Positions 1-7,197 of a DNA stretch of 44,998 bases are shown here, one piece after another. Location: contig NZ_FUYF01000018.1 of NCBI RefSeq assembly GCF_900167555.1, positions 1-44,998 on the forward strand, given 5' to 3'. This DNA is from Gemmiger formicilis. Its GTDB lineage: Bacteria > Bacillota > Clostridia > Oscillospirales > Ruminococcaceae. The position numbers and the translations under genes were made by a program. The notes beneath the pieces are model-generated. The model was not told where the DNA came from. It was given only the letters and a program-made list of their open reading frames with translations, and searched no databases. Within the stretch, counting starts at the first letter, position 1, and each line of letters starts with the position of its first letter.

Positions 1-98
1 TTTGTGTATTATCGAGCATTTTGGCAACGCAGATGCCGTGCCGCAGCCGCCGGAGCGGTGCTTAAGCCGTAAGGCGGGAATTATGCGGTGTTGCCTTA
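1..98 (+). repeat. Short inverted-repeat element, family 1, right-hand part (cut by window start)
   Basis: Non-coding dispersed element. It ends in the terminal repeat that reads GAATTATGCGGTGTTGCCTT and begins at the central near-palindrome (GTGTATTATC). Related copies lie at 4486-4663 (complete, opposite orientation), 11874-12115 (longer variant), 43184-43289 (short variant) and 44902-44998 (cut by window end), with a solo terminus near 11168. No open frame is shared between copies, so it is a MITE-like or REP-like element, not a gene. A relative of the terminus is repeated in inverted form at the other end of each complete copy. Confidence 0.85.
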
Positions 99-117
99 GG
101 TTGGCCGCTGCAAAGCG

Positions 118-387
118 TTACAAATCGTTCCGCAGCTTTACGGCACTCCGTTCGGCGATGCACTGCTTTAAGGCGTTGATCATCTTGGCTTCGTCCAGCG
201 GTTTGGCCAGGTGAATATCCATGCCCGCCAGACGGCTGTCCATAATATCCTCGGAAAAAGCATTGGCGGACATGGCAATGATGGGGATGATTTCCGCGTC
301 GGGGCGGTTCATGGCGCGGATGGTTCTGGCGGCGTCCCAGCCGTTCATACGCGGCATCATAATATCCATATAGATCACGCCGAAACA
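118..387 (-). pseudogene. Response-regulator receiver domain, C-terminal remnant
   Basis: The minus-strand frame encodes a piece that starts with the phosphoacceptor strand (VIYMDIMMPRMNGWDA), runs through the conserved switch region (IPIIAMSANAF) and the conserved lysine (HLAKPLD), and ends at a normal stop. This is the second half of a CheY-like receiver, of the kind found at the end of hybrid histidine kinases. The first half (acidic pocket and helix 1) is missing. The frame is fused upstream to unrelated repeat sequence at about 381-455 and carries no start codon or ribosome site, so it is a truncated remnant, probably of a hybrid sensor kinase. Family assignment is firm; the parent protein is a guess. 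Confidence 0.75.
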
Positions 388-455
388 GTTGACGGGCGAC
401 CAATGGTCGCCTCTACACACGCAATAAGGCAAAAATGCAATTTTTTGACGGTCTG
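381..455 (-). repeat. Terminal fragment of inverted-repeat element, family 2
   Basis: Read on the minus strand, these bases match the first about 75 bases of the complete element at 14656-14820. They include the terminus CAGACCGTCAAAAAA and the hairpin arm GGGCGACCATTGGTCGCCC. The other end of the element is absent, and the fragment abuts the broken receiver gene, so it marks the break point of that gene. Confidence 0.75.
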
Positions 456-510
456 ATATACTATATATATAAGGTCTACTGCAACACACCGCAAAAGGCA
501 GCCCCCTATA

Positions 511-574
511 GTTCGCTAAACTTTGATTTAGCGAACTTGTGCATTTCTCTTTTACGGGAGGCTTTTGCTTCCCG
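511..574 (-). terminator. Two stem-loops after the two-component operon
   Basis: A perfect stem GTTCGCTAAA / TTTAGCGAAC (511-536) and a second stem CGGGAGG / CTTCCCG (555-574) lie between the histidine-kinase stop (629) and the repeat fragment. The second is followed on the minus strand by TAAAAGAG. They are likely transcript ends, but neither has a strong U-tract. Confidence 0.35.
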
Positions 575-628
575 ATGCCCCCTGCTCCCGTCATCTCGTT
601 CTCCCTGCCGATGACTTTTATTTCCGCT

Positions 629-1765
629 TTACATGGGCAGCGCAACGGTAAATACGGTTCCTGCCCCTTCTGCCGGCTCATCCTGTACTGTACCGCCGTG
701 CAGTGCTGCAATTTCCCGCACCAACGCCAAACCCAGTCCTGCGCCACCCATTTCGCGGCTTCTGGATTTGTCCACACGGAAAAACGGTTCAAAGATGCTG
801 GTCCTGTATTCATCGGGAATACCGCAGCCGGTATCTGCAACGCGCAGTATTGCTTTGCCATTTGACTGGCTGATCGTAATCTGCACAGAACCGCCCGGCT
901 GATTGTACTTGATTGCATTTTCCACAAGGTTGAACAGCATACGGTAAATCAGGGCATCGCTTCCGATAATATGAATATCCTCACATTCCTGATGCAAGGT
1001 GATCTGCTTTTTCTGGGCCAGCGGCGTCAGATCCGTCACAATTTCATCTGCCAGCGGCGCAAGCTCAATGCAGTCATCCCGCGGAACGGCCTGCAAATTG
1101 CTCATTTCCAGCAGGGTCCGTACAAGCGCCGATAAACGGGCTATCTGCTCTGTCTGAAAATGTACCAGCTCTGCGGTTTCCGCGTCCGTATTCATGTGAT
1201 CTTCGGCGAAGATTTCCAGTTTTGCCTGCATGATGGCCAGCGGTGTTTTCAGCTCATGGGCTGCATTCCCGGCAAACTGCCGCTGTAGGTCAAAGGAATG
1301 GGCCAGGCGATTCAGCATTTGATTGACAGATTGACTTAGCTGCCGAAATTCCGCAACGGTATTTTCTTCCAGCCGTACATCAACCAGATTATCCTGATCG
1401 ACCTTCTCGGCCTGCTGTGCCAGCTCTTTCAGTGGTTCCAGCGCTTTGCCGCTGATAAAATAAGCAATCGCTGCGCTGAACAGCGTCACCACTGCCGTAA
1501 TGCACCACCCTTTGCGGCCAAAAATCGTCTTTGTATCGTAAACCTCTTGCGAGAATTGCACCAGAAAGTCTGACATCTGATCTTCGGGGATCTCTATGGT
1601 CAGATCCTCCCCGCCGTCCTGTTGATATTGTAAAACGTACCCGTTCAGATTGTCCATACCAGAGGCGCCGGAGCGATACAGCAACAAATTCAGGCAGATG
1701 CAGGCACCCGCAATCAGTAATGCCGTCATAAGTGTGATGCGCCATTGCAAAGATAATCGCTTCAT
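629..1765 (-). CDS. Two-component sensor histidine kinase (OmpR-partner type)
   Basis: Membrane sensor kinase of 378 aa. Visible in order: an N-terminal membrane segment (about 10-30), a short extracytoplasmic loop of about 55 aa rich in acidic residues, a second membrane segment (about 88-106), a HAMP-like linker, the dimerisation/phosphorylation motif NAAHELKTPLA with His170, and an ATPase domain with N box (NLVENAIKYN), G1 (DTGCGIP), F box (EPFFRV) and G2 (GGAGLGLAL). The length is normal for a QseC/CusS-like kinase. It overlaps the upstream response regulator gene by 4 bases (ATGA), so the two are translated together. The divergently transcribed redox module starting at 2583 is the obvious candidate target, but that link is inferred from position only. 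The stimulus is unknown. Confidence 0.93.
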   Translation of the reverse strand: MKRLSLQWRITLMTALLIAGACICLNLLLYRSGASGMDNLNGYVLQYQQDGGEDLTIEIPEDQMSDFLVQFSQEVYDTKTIFGRKGWCITAVVTLFSAAIAYFISGKALEPLKELAQQAEKVDQDNLVDVRLEENTVAEFRQLSQSVNQMLNRLAHSFDLQRQFAGNAAHELKTPLAIMQAKLEIFAEDHMNTDAETAELVHFQTEQIARLSALVRTLLEMSNLQAVPRDDCIELAPLADEIVTDLTPLAQKKQITLHQECEDIHIIGSDALIYRMLFNLVENAIKYNQPGGSVQITISQSNGKAILRVADTGCGIPDEYRTSIFEPFFRVDKSRSREMGGAGLGLALVREIAALHGGTVQDEPAEGAGTVFTVALPM

Positions 1766-2439
1766 TGCTCGCTCTCCCCCACTTCATAGCCTTCTCCGAT
1801 GCGGTTTCGGATAGGATCATACCCCAGTGCCGCGCGCAGCTTTTTGCGCAGCGCCGAGATATGCACCCGAATCGAGTTGCTGAACGCATCTACGCGGCCG
1901 TCCCAGACATGTTCCATCAATTCCTCCTGACTGACAGGGCGTCCCTGATGCAGAAGCAGATATTCCAGAACACTGCTTTCCTTGCGGGTCAGTGGAACAG
2001 GTTGACCGTCCACCATAGCCACCCGGCTCTTGGTATCAAAGCTCAGTCTGCCGCATCGCAGGCAAACATTGCGCTGAATAAACTGCCGCCGTGTCAGGCT
2101 GCGGACGCGGGCTTCCAGTTCGGCCAAATGGAATGGCTTGGCCAGATAATCATTAGCGCCGGCGTCCAGGCCTTCCACCTTGTCCGCAATTTCACTGCGG
2201 GCCGACAGAATCAGAACCGGCGTTTCCAAATCGGTCTTTCGCAGTGTGCGCAGAACTGTCATTCCATCCACTCGGGGCAGGTTCAGATCCAGCAAAACAA
2301 GGTCATACCGCTCTGCCGCCAGCATTTCCAGCGCGGTTTCCCCATCACCGCAGTCATCTGTTTCATACCCTGCACGGTGCAGCTTTCTGGCAACGCTTTC
2401 CCGCAGGGACGGCTCATCCTCAACCAGCAGCAAACGCAT
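1762..2439 (-). CDS. OmpR/PhoB-family response regulator
   Basis: DNA-binding response regulator of 225 aa. The receiver domain (1-115) has the acidic pocket VEDE (6-9), phosphoacceptor Asp51 (LLDLNLP), the conserved switch Ser (LILSA) and Lys101 (LAKPF). The winged-helix C-terminal domain (about 125-220) has the usual TRKESSVLEYLL and SNSIRVHISALRKKL segments. It is first in a two-gene operon with the kinase. The start is set by an AAGGAG-type site just upstream (TATAAGGAGCG before the ATG), and a minus-strand TATAAT lies about 40 bases upstream. The intergenic space of about 140 bases also holds the promoter for the divergent redox genes, a common layout when the regulator controls its neighbour. 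Confidence 0.94.
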   Translation of the reverse strand: MRLLLVEDEPSLRESVARKLHRAGYETDDCGDGETALEMLAAERYDLVLLDLNLPRVDGMTVLRTLRKTDLETPVLILSARSEIADKVEGLDAGANDYLAKPFHLAELEARVRSLTRRQFIQRNVCLRCGRLSFDTKSRVAMVDGQPVPLTRKESSVLEYLLLHQGRPVSQEELMEHVWDGRVDAFSNSIRVHISALRKKLRAALGYDPIRNRIGEGYEVGESEQ

Positions 2440-2582
2440 AATAAACGCTCCTTATATAAACTGTGTTTCTGTTTACTACCATTATAACAGCTTTTGCTAA
2501 AATCTGCGTTAATTTTTTCTTAGCAGAAAATTTATACCCGTTGTGCTATACTGATCTCATCAAAACAAAAAGGAGGATCGAA

Positions 2583-2726
2583 ATGTTGAGCAAAAAGGCA
2601 ATCGTTCAGGTGCTTTTTCTGCTGGCTGCCGTTATGATGATCGGTTACGGGGCATGGCGCGGTGAGGCGGGCACTGTCTTTACGAAAGCAATTCGATTAT
2701 GTATGGAGTGTGTTGGCATTGGATAA
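2583..2726 (+). CDS. CD1871A-family CXXC mini-protein
   Basis: Small protein of 47 aa: one membrane helix (about 8-24), a GAWRGE turn, and a C-terminal RLCMECVGIG with a CxxC pair. This length and ending are typical of the CD1871A family of Clostridia, which regularly sits before a membrane 4Fe-4S protein. The start is fixed by AGGAGG 6 bases upstream. The gene overlaps the next one. The role is unknown; the cysteine pair facing a membrane redox protein suggests electron or thiol transfer, which is inference. Confidence 0.82.
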   Translation: MLSKKAIVQVLFLLAAVMMIGYGAWRGEAGTVFTKAIRLCMECVGIG

Positions 2727-3603
2727 GAATCGTTCGCATTTTCTGGTCCGTTTCCGGGGACTGATCCAGGCAGGTGCAGCACTACTGACAAACATCCATC
2801 TGCCGAATTTTCTCAAAGGAACGCTTTATCAGGGCAAGGGGAAATATCTCTGCGTTCCGGGCCTTAACTGTTACTCCTGCCCCGGCGCTGCGGGGGCCTG
2901 CCCTATCGGGGCCTTTCAGGCTGTGGTCGGGTCGTCAAAGTTTCGGTTTTCCTATTATGTTACCGGCATTTTGATTCTGCTGGGCGTGCTGCTGGGGCGC
3001 TTCATCTGCGGTTTTCTCTGCCCGTTCGGCTGGCTGCAGGAGCTTTTGCATAAGATTCCCTCTCCTAAGCTGTCAACCAGACGCCTGAAACCGCTGCGCT
3101 ATATCAAATATGCGGTACTGCTGATCATGGTCGTACTGCTTCCGGCTGTTATTGTCAACACATCCGGCATGGGGGATCCGTTCTTCTGCAAGTACCTGTG
3201 TCCGCAGGGCGTACTGGAGGGCGCAATTCCGCTTTCTCTTACAAACGCGGGCATACGAGCTGCTTTGGGAAAGCTGTTCAGCTGGAAATTCTGCATTCTG
3301 CTGGCAGTTGTGGTAGGCAGCGTGGTTTTTTACCGCCCGTTCTGCAAATGGCTGTGCCCCTTGGGGGCGGTCTATGCACTTATGAATCATGTATCCCTGT
3401 TTCAGATGCGCGTTGACCGCGATACATGTGTTTCCTGCGGTGCCTGCGCAAAAGCGTGCCCGATGGATGTGGATATTACCAGAACACCAAACCACGCGGA
3501 GTGTATCCGCTGCGGTAAGTGTATAAAGTCTTGTCCGACCAAAGCGATCTGCTATCAGTACGGTTTCGGCGACAAGTCAAAAACAGAAATCAAGGAGAAT
3601 TGA
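2719..3603 (+). CDS. Membrane 4Fe-4S protein, NapH/YccM-like
   Basis: Multi-spanning iron-sulfur membrane protein of about 294 aa. It has a cysteine cluster in the N-terminal part (NCYSCPGAAGACPIG), a second at the membrane (RFICGFLCPFGWLQ), a third (FFCKYLCPQG), a fourth (RPFCKWLCPLGA), and a C-terminal pair of bacterial 4Fe-4S ferredoxin motifs (CVSCGACAKACP and CIRCGKCIKSCP). This architecture is that of NapH/CcoG/YccM-type proteins that pass electrons across the membrane. I place the start at the TTG at 2719, inside the end of the preceding gene, because GGAG lies 11 bases upstream; an in-frame ATG at 2662 would add residues that duplicate the preceding reading frame. The lipoprotein partner follows 2 bases after the stop. 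Likely electron donor to the extracytoplasmic thioredoxin-fold lipoprotein (inference). Confidence 0.9.
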   Translation: MDKNRSHFLVRFRGLIQAGAALLTNIHLPNFLKGTLYQGKGKYLCVPGLNCYSCPGAAGACPIGAFQAVVGSSKFRFSYYVTGILILLGVLLGRFICGFLCPFGWLQELLHKIPSPKLSTRRLKPLRYIKYAVLLIMVVLLPAVIVNTSGMGDPFFCKYLCPQGVLEGAIPLSLTNAGIRAALGKLFSWKFCILLAVVVGSVVFYRPFCKWLCPLGAVYALMNHVSLFQMRVDRDTCVSCGACAKACPMDVDITRTPNHAECIRCGKCIKSCPTKAICYQYGFGDKSKTEIKEN

Positions 3604-3605
3604 CA

Positions 3606-4472
3606 ATGAAACGTTTTTTTGCATGGATCACAGCCCTTCTGATGCTGCTCTCCCTCGCTGCTTGCAGCAGCACACAGACAAGCACTGCGGCAGCTTCCCA
3701 GCAAGCATCTACTTCTGAGACGGGCAAGTCTGAAAATGAGCTTATCGCAGAGGAAAACGATATTCTGGCGGCAAATAACACCCTGTGGGAAAAGGTTTTT
3801 GCCTCCATGGACAAGAATGTTACCGACACCACACTAAGCAGCAATTACGGTGATATTCTTATGAATGCGTTGGATCATGCGAAGGACCAGTTCACCGATG
3901 AAGAATATGCTGCTTTAAAGGCCGATGCGGACAAAATCCGTGAGATCGAAACACAGATCGCAGCACTGCCGCAGGATGAAGCTGCCAGCCAGTCTATGAC
4001 GCAGACGGCCAGCACATTCCCGCAATTTGAAGGAAAGGATTTGGACGGCAACAGCGTAAGCAGCAGTCTTTTTGCCGATAATGCGTTCACCGTTGTAAAT
4101 TTCTGGTTCAGCGGCTGCAAGCCCTGTGTGGACGAGATGGACGACCTTAACGCATTGAATCAGCGCATTCAAGAGCAGGGCGGCGAGGTGATCGGTATCA
4201 ACACAGAAACCCTTGATGGCAACGCGGACAACATTGCCGCTGCCAAACAGATTCTGGAACAGGCCGGGGCTGCATTCCGCAACATCTATTTTGACTCTGC
4301 CAGTGATGCCGGTAAGTTTGCCCTCGGCATTATGGCCTTCCCCACCACCTGCGTTGTGGATCGTCAGGGCAACATCGTTGGGGAACCGATTATGGGCGGT
4401 ATTGATAAAGAGGATAACGCTGCCACACTGCAAAAGCTGATCGATGAGGCTCTTGCGCAGTCGCAGCAGTAA
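3606..4472 (+). CDS. TlpA-like thioredoxin-fold lipoprotein
   Basis: Secreted redox lipoprotein of 288 aa. It has a basic N-terminus, a hydrophobic stretch and the lipobox LAAC with Cys20, then a Ser/Thr/Gln-rich linker, a predicted helical region (45-125), and a redoxin/TlpA domain (about 138-288) with active-site WFSGCKPC (Cys171 and Cys174) and the cis-proline region AFPTTCVVD. The start is fixed by AAGGAG 7 bases upstream; the longer in-frame start at 3519 would lie inside the preceding gene. The pairing with a membrane 4Fe-4S protein suggests that the CxxC is kept reduced from the cytosol for thiol reduction or peroxide/sulfoxide repair outside the membrane. The substrate is not evident. 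An inverted-repeat element begins 14 bases after its stop. Confidence 0.92.
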   Translation: MKRFFAWITALLMLLSLAACSSTQTSTAAASQQASTSETGKSENELIAEENDILAANNTLWEKVFASMDKNVTDTTLSSNYGDILMNALDHAKDQFTDEEYAALKADADKIREIETQIAALPQDEAASQSMTQTASTFPQFEGKDLDGNSVSSSLFADNAFTVVNFWFSGCKPCVDEMDDLNALNQRIQEQGGEVIGINTETLDGNADNIAAAKQILEQAGAAFRNIYFDSASDAGKFALGIMAFPTTCVVDRQGNIVGEPIMGGIDKEDNAATLQKLIDEALAQSQQ

Positions 4473-4485
4473 ATAAGAAAATAGC

Positions 4486-4663
4486 TTAGGCAACACCGCA
4501 TAATTCCCGCCTTACGGCTTAAGCGCCGCTCCGGCGGCTGCGGCACGGCATCTGCGTTGCCAAAATGCTCGATAATACACAAAGTATTATCTGCGCTTTT
4601 GGCTTAGCAGCTGCCGCACCTCGCTCGCCGTATCGGCACTTAGAATTATGCGGTATTGCCTTA
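4486..4663 (-). repeat. Inverted-repeat element, family 1, complete 178-bp copy
   Basis: Complete reference copy. Termini: TTAGGCAACACCGCATAATT on the left and AATTATGCGGTATTGCCTTA on the right, inverted relative to each other. The centre is a near-palindrome around GATAATACACAAAGTATTAT. No coding capacity. It lies in the 3' region of the redox operon. Confidence 0.88.
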
Positions 4664-4834
4664 AAAAACTCGCAGCAGTCATGGATACGAAAGTACCCTT
4701 TGGCTGCTGCGAGTTTGTATTTTGCTGCGCCGCCGTGTGGCTGGCTATGTCCCCTGCTCCAGGGCTTACTGCCCGGTTTGCTTTCCCTCTATAGCATATA
4801 TTTTGTCTTTTCGATTGTATATCAGCATTTTATA

Positions 4835-4864
4835 CTTGACAAAGTCAAGCGCATGGGCTATACT
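4835..4864 (+). promoter_or_regulatory. Promoter and MarR-type operator of the bilQRS-like operon
   Basis: A consensus sigma-70 promoter: TTGACA at 4836-4841, 17-base spacer, TATACT at 4859-4864. The -35 box lies inside a perfect inverted repeat, CTTGACAAAGTCAAG (4835-4849), of the size and type bound by MarR dimers. Occupancy by the MarR protein encoded just downstream would block RNA polymerase, so negative autoregulation of the operon is expected. Confidence 0.8.
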
Positions 4865-4893
4865 CTTTTACGAAAGGAGATGCTGCATCCACC

Positions 4894-5319
4894 ATGTATC
4901 AAAAGGCCCTTTCCTACTACATCGCCATGCTGTACCGCAGCTTTGCGGATTTCACAGGCGGCAAGCTACAGGAAGTCGGACTAAATTTCGGGCTTTTGTT
5001 TTTTATTGTATATATCGGAAAAAAGCCGAACTGTACGCCTTCGGAATTGACAAAAGCATTGTCCCTTGACTGGGGGCACAGTCAACGGTGCATCAATCGT
5101 CTTACTGACGATGGCTTTATTACCAAGGAAAAATCAGGGCGTCACTATCTGCTCAACCTGACAGAACGCGGGCAGGAGGCTTTTGAAGCCGCCCACCGGA
5201 TATTCTTTGACTGGGACGACAGATTTATGACGAATCTGACTGCAAAAGAAAAGGAACAGTTGCTTGCCTTATTGGAAAAAGCAACAGAAAGGATACCGCA
5301 CCATGTACGAAACGATTAA
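4894..5319 (+). CDS. MarR-family transcriptional regulator (BilQ-like)
   Basis: Winged-helix regulator of 141 aa. N-terminal dimerisation helix (MYQKALSYYIAMLYRSF), recognition region (TPSELTKALSLDWGHSQRCINRL), and wing (DGFITKEKSGRHYLLNLTERG). The ribosome site is AAAGGAG about 13 bases upstream. The end overlaps the start of the next gene by 17 bases, so the two are co-translated. The operator in its promoter implies autoregulation. In the gut bilirubin-reductase clusters described for Clostridia, a MarR gene called bilQ precedes bilR and bilS in the same order; I assign the name by that synteny. Confidence 0.85.
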   Translation: MYQKALSYYIAMLYRSFADFTGGKLQEVGLNFGLLFFIVYIGKKPNCTPSELTKALSLDWGHSQRCINRLTDDGFITKEKSGRHYLLNLTERGQEAFEAAHRIFFDWDDRFMTNLTAKEKEQLLALLEKATERIPHHVRND

Positions 5320-6406
5320 CAGCCCCATCAATTACGGCGGTTTGGAATTGAAAAACCGCATCATTTTTGCCCCTACCACCTTTGGCCTTGCGGAGGACGA
5401 ATACTTTGAAAAGATCCGCAAGATCGCCGCAGGCGGCTGCGCCATGGTTATCATCGGTGACGTCCCCGTCGGCAAAAGCCAATTTGAGAAATCTCTTTTT
5501 GATAAAAAAGGCTTCGCCCATTATCAGAAGCTGGTCGAAATCGTCCACAGCTATGACTGCCGCATCTGCGCCCAGCTGCACCAGACCGACTCCAATATGC
5601 TGGCCATGCTGAAATACGTGCCCGGCGTTCTGACGAAGAAGATTTCCATGGAGGAGCTGCGTCCCCTGCTGAATGCCGAGGTTGCCCCTTACATCAGCAA
5701 GCTGTCCGCCCGCAAGATCCATAAAATCATCAACGGCTTCGGCGAGGCCGCCGTGCTGGCTGTCAAAGCCGGGTTCGATATGGTGCAGGTCCACGGTGAC
5801 CGCATGTGCGGCAGCTTCAGCTCCACTGTCTTTAACCACCGCACGGATGAATACGGCGGCAGCGCCGAGAACCGTGCCCGCTTTGCGGTGGAGGCCGTCA
5901 AAGCCATCCGCAGCCGTCTGCCGGAGATTCCCATCGACTACAAGCTGGCCGTCCGGCAGGAAGATCCCCACTATGGCAATGCCGGTGTGCTGGAGTCCGA
6001 GCTGGGTATTTTTGTACCGCTGCTGACCGATGCCGGTGTGACCAGCTTCCATGTAACGCTGGCGAACCATTCCAGTCTGGAGGACACCATTCCCCCGGCC
6101 AACCACCCGTACTTCAAAGAGCAGGGCTGCTTCCTGAAATTCTGCGACGAGGTGCGCCAGTATACGGACAAGCCCATCACTGGCGTGGGCGGACTGAATC
6201 AGCCTGATTTTGTAGAGCAGCAGCTTGCAAGCGGACGCATCACCTGTGCTGCCATGAGCCGTCAGCTGTTGGCTGACCCGGAATGGCCGAACAAAGTGGC
6301 CTCCGGGCAGATCAAGGAGATTCACCGCTGTGTTCGCTGCAACAAAAAATGCCTTGGCGGCTTGCAGCAGCATCAGGGCACCCATTGCATTTATGAAAAG
6401 GTATGA
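5303..6406 (+). CDS. bilR: Old-Yellow-Enzyme-family flavin reductase, probable bilirubin reductase
   Basis: Single-domain NADH:flavin-oxidoreductase-family TIM barrel of 367 aa. The N-terminal strand (LKNRIIFAPTTFG), FMN-binding segments, and the family block HGDRMCGSFSSTVFNHRTDE (164-183) followed by EYGGSAENRARF are visible. Four cysteines near the end (CVRCNKKCLGG...C) resemble the 4Fe-4S site of 2-enoate reductases, but the C-terminal FAD/NAD domain of those enzymes is absent. HGDR at 164-167 puts Asp and Arg at 166 and 167, which I recall as the residues reported to mark bilirubin reductases; this should be checked against that work. Function would be reduction of bilirubin towards urobilinogen with electrons from the flavodoxin-like partner. 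The start is chosen at the ATG matching the family N-terminus. Alternative: a general enoate reductase. Confidence 0.82.
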   Translation: MYETINSPINYGGLELKNRIIFAPTTFGLAEDEYFEKIRKIAAGGCAMVIIGDVPVGKSQFEKSLFDKKGFAHYQKLVEIVHSYDCRICAQLHQTDSNMLAMLKYVPGVLTKKISMEELRPLLNAEVAPYISKLSARKIHKIINGFGEAAVLAVKAGFDMVQVHGDRMCGSFSSTVFNHRTDEYGGSAENRARFAVEAVKAIRSRLPEIPIDYKLAVRQEDPHYGNAGVLESELGIFVPLLTDAGVTSFHVTLANHSSLEDTIPPANHPYFKEQGCFLKFCDEVRQYTDKPITGVGGLNQPDFVEQQLASGRITCAAMSRQLLADPEWPNKVASGQIKEIHRCVRCNKKCLGGLQQHQGTHCIYEKV

Positions 6407-6409
6407 CCT

Positions 6410-6916
6410 GTGAAATACGCTATTGTATTCAGCAGCCAGACCGGCAATACTAAACAGCTTGCCGAGGTTGTTTCCTCTGTTCTCCCTCAGGCAGATTTGT
6501 GTTTCTTCGGTTCCCCGTCACAGGAGGCTCTGCAGGCAGAGCGTCTTTTCATCGGCTTTTGGACGGACAAGGGGCGCTGCAATCAGGAAATCACCGATTT
6601 CCTGAAAACGCTCAAGGGCAAAGAGGTGTTCCTGTTTGGCACAGCCGGGTTCGGCGGCAGTCAGGAATATTTTGACAAAATTCTTTCTTCCGTTCAAAAG
6701 CGCCTCGGTGCTTCCAATACTGTCATCGGCACCTACATGTGCCAGGGGAAAATGCCGCAATCGGTGCGGGAGCGCTATGTAAAGATGAAAAACAGCCCTC
6801 TGCCGATCCCAAACGTTGACAAAATGATTGAAAACTTTGATACTGCTGTTTCCCACCCCGACGAAACGGATTTGCAGAAATTGAAATATGCCGTGGCGCA
6901 ATGCATAAAGCGCTGA
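6410..6916 (+). CDS. bilS: Flavodoxin-like protein, probable BilR partner
   Basis: Flavodoxin-fold protein of 168 aa with the FMN phosphate loop SSQTGNTKQLA at its N-terminus, a GFWTDKG segment and a GTAGFGGS segment of the second flavin loop. The start is a GTG, 3 bases after the stop of the reductase gene, with AAAGG upstream. It is probably the electron carrier or assembly partner of the OYE-type enzyme, matching the bilR-bilS pair of gut Firmicutes. Assigned mainly by synteny; sequence alone says flavodoxin-like. Confidence 0.78.
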   Translation: MKYAIVFSSQTGNTKQLAEVVSSVLPQADLCFFGSPSQEALQAERLFIGFWTDKGRCNQEITDFLKTLKGKEVFLFGTAGFGGSQEYFDKILSSVQKRLGASNTVIGTYMCQGKMPQSVRERYVKMKNSPLPIPNVDKMIENFDTAVSHPDETDLQKLKYAVAQCIKR

Positions 6917-6932
6917 TACAAAGTAGGTCCTA

Positions 6933-7031
6933 AAAACACTCTTCCGTCTGGCTGCCTGCGCACCGGCGCTGGCCTACTGCGTCGTCATGACGATCCACTT
7001 TTTAAAGCAGCGGCAGACCCACCCCTGCTGA
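6933..7031 (+). pseudogene. C-terminal fragment of a membrane protein
   Basis: An open stretch of 32 codons encoding a hydrophobic segment (LAYCVVMTIHFL) and a basic tail (KQRQTHPC) ending at TGA. It has no start codon, ribosome site or upstream continuation. It looks like the last transmembrane helix of a deleted gene. Weak. Confidence 0.25.
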
Positions 7032-7104
7032 GCCGCCATGACTGCTTTTACCGCAGTCATAGCGAGACCCTTTATTTGCTTATCAATTGCGCACAGGTGC
7101 ACGC

Positions 7105-7134
7105 GGGCAGACCTTTTATGGTCTGCCCTTTTTA
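7105..7134 (+). terminator. Rho-independent terminator
   Basis: Stem GGGCAGACC / GGTCTGCCC with a 6-base loop, followed by TTTTT. A further stem ATGACTGC / GCAGTCAT lies at about 7037-7060. Together they end transcription of the bilQRS-like operon and isolate the region downstream. Confidence 0.8.
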
Positions 7135-7197
7135 TTTGCACGCTTCCTCTGTTTTCGACAGGTCGGCTGCTTATATGCTATACTGGTACCATCATAC

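Noticed and set aside
118-927. A 269-codon minus-strand frame running from the histidine kinase gene into the receiver remnant
   Set aside because: Its first two thirds are the shifted shadow of the kinase gene; only the last part (118-387) has family resemblance.
1765-2487. A 240-codon plus-strand frame opposite the response regulator
   Set aside because: It mirrors a well-supported gene and shows no domain or ribosome site.
5225-6385. A 386-codon minus-strand frame opposite the flavin reductase
   Set aside because: Antisense shadow produced by GC-rich codons of the reductase; the plus strand has the family motifs.
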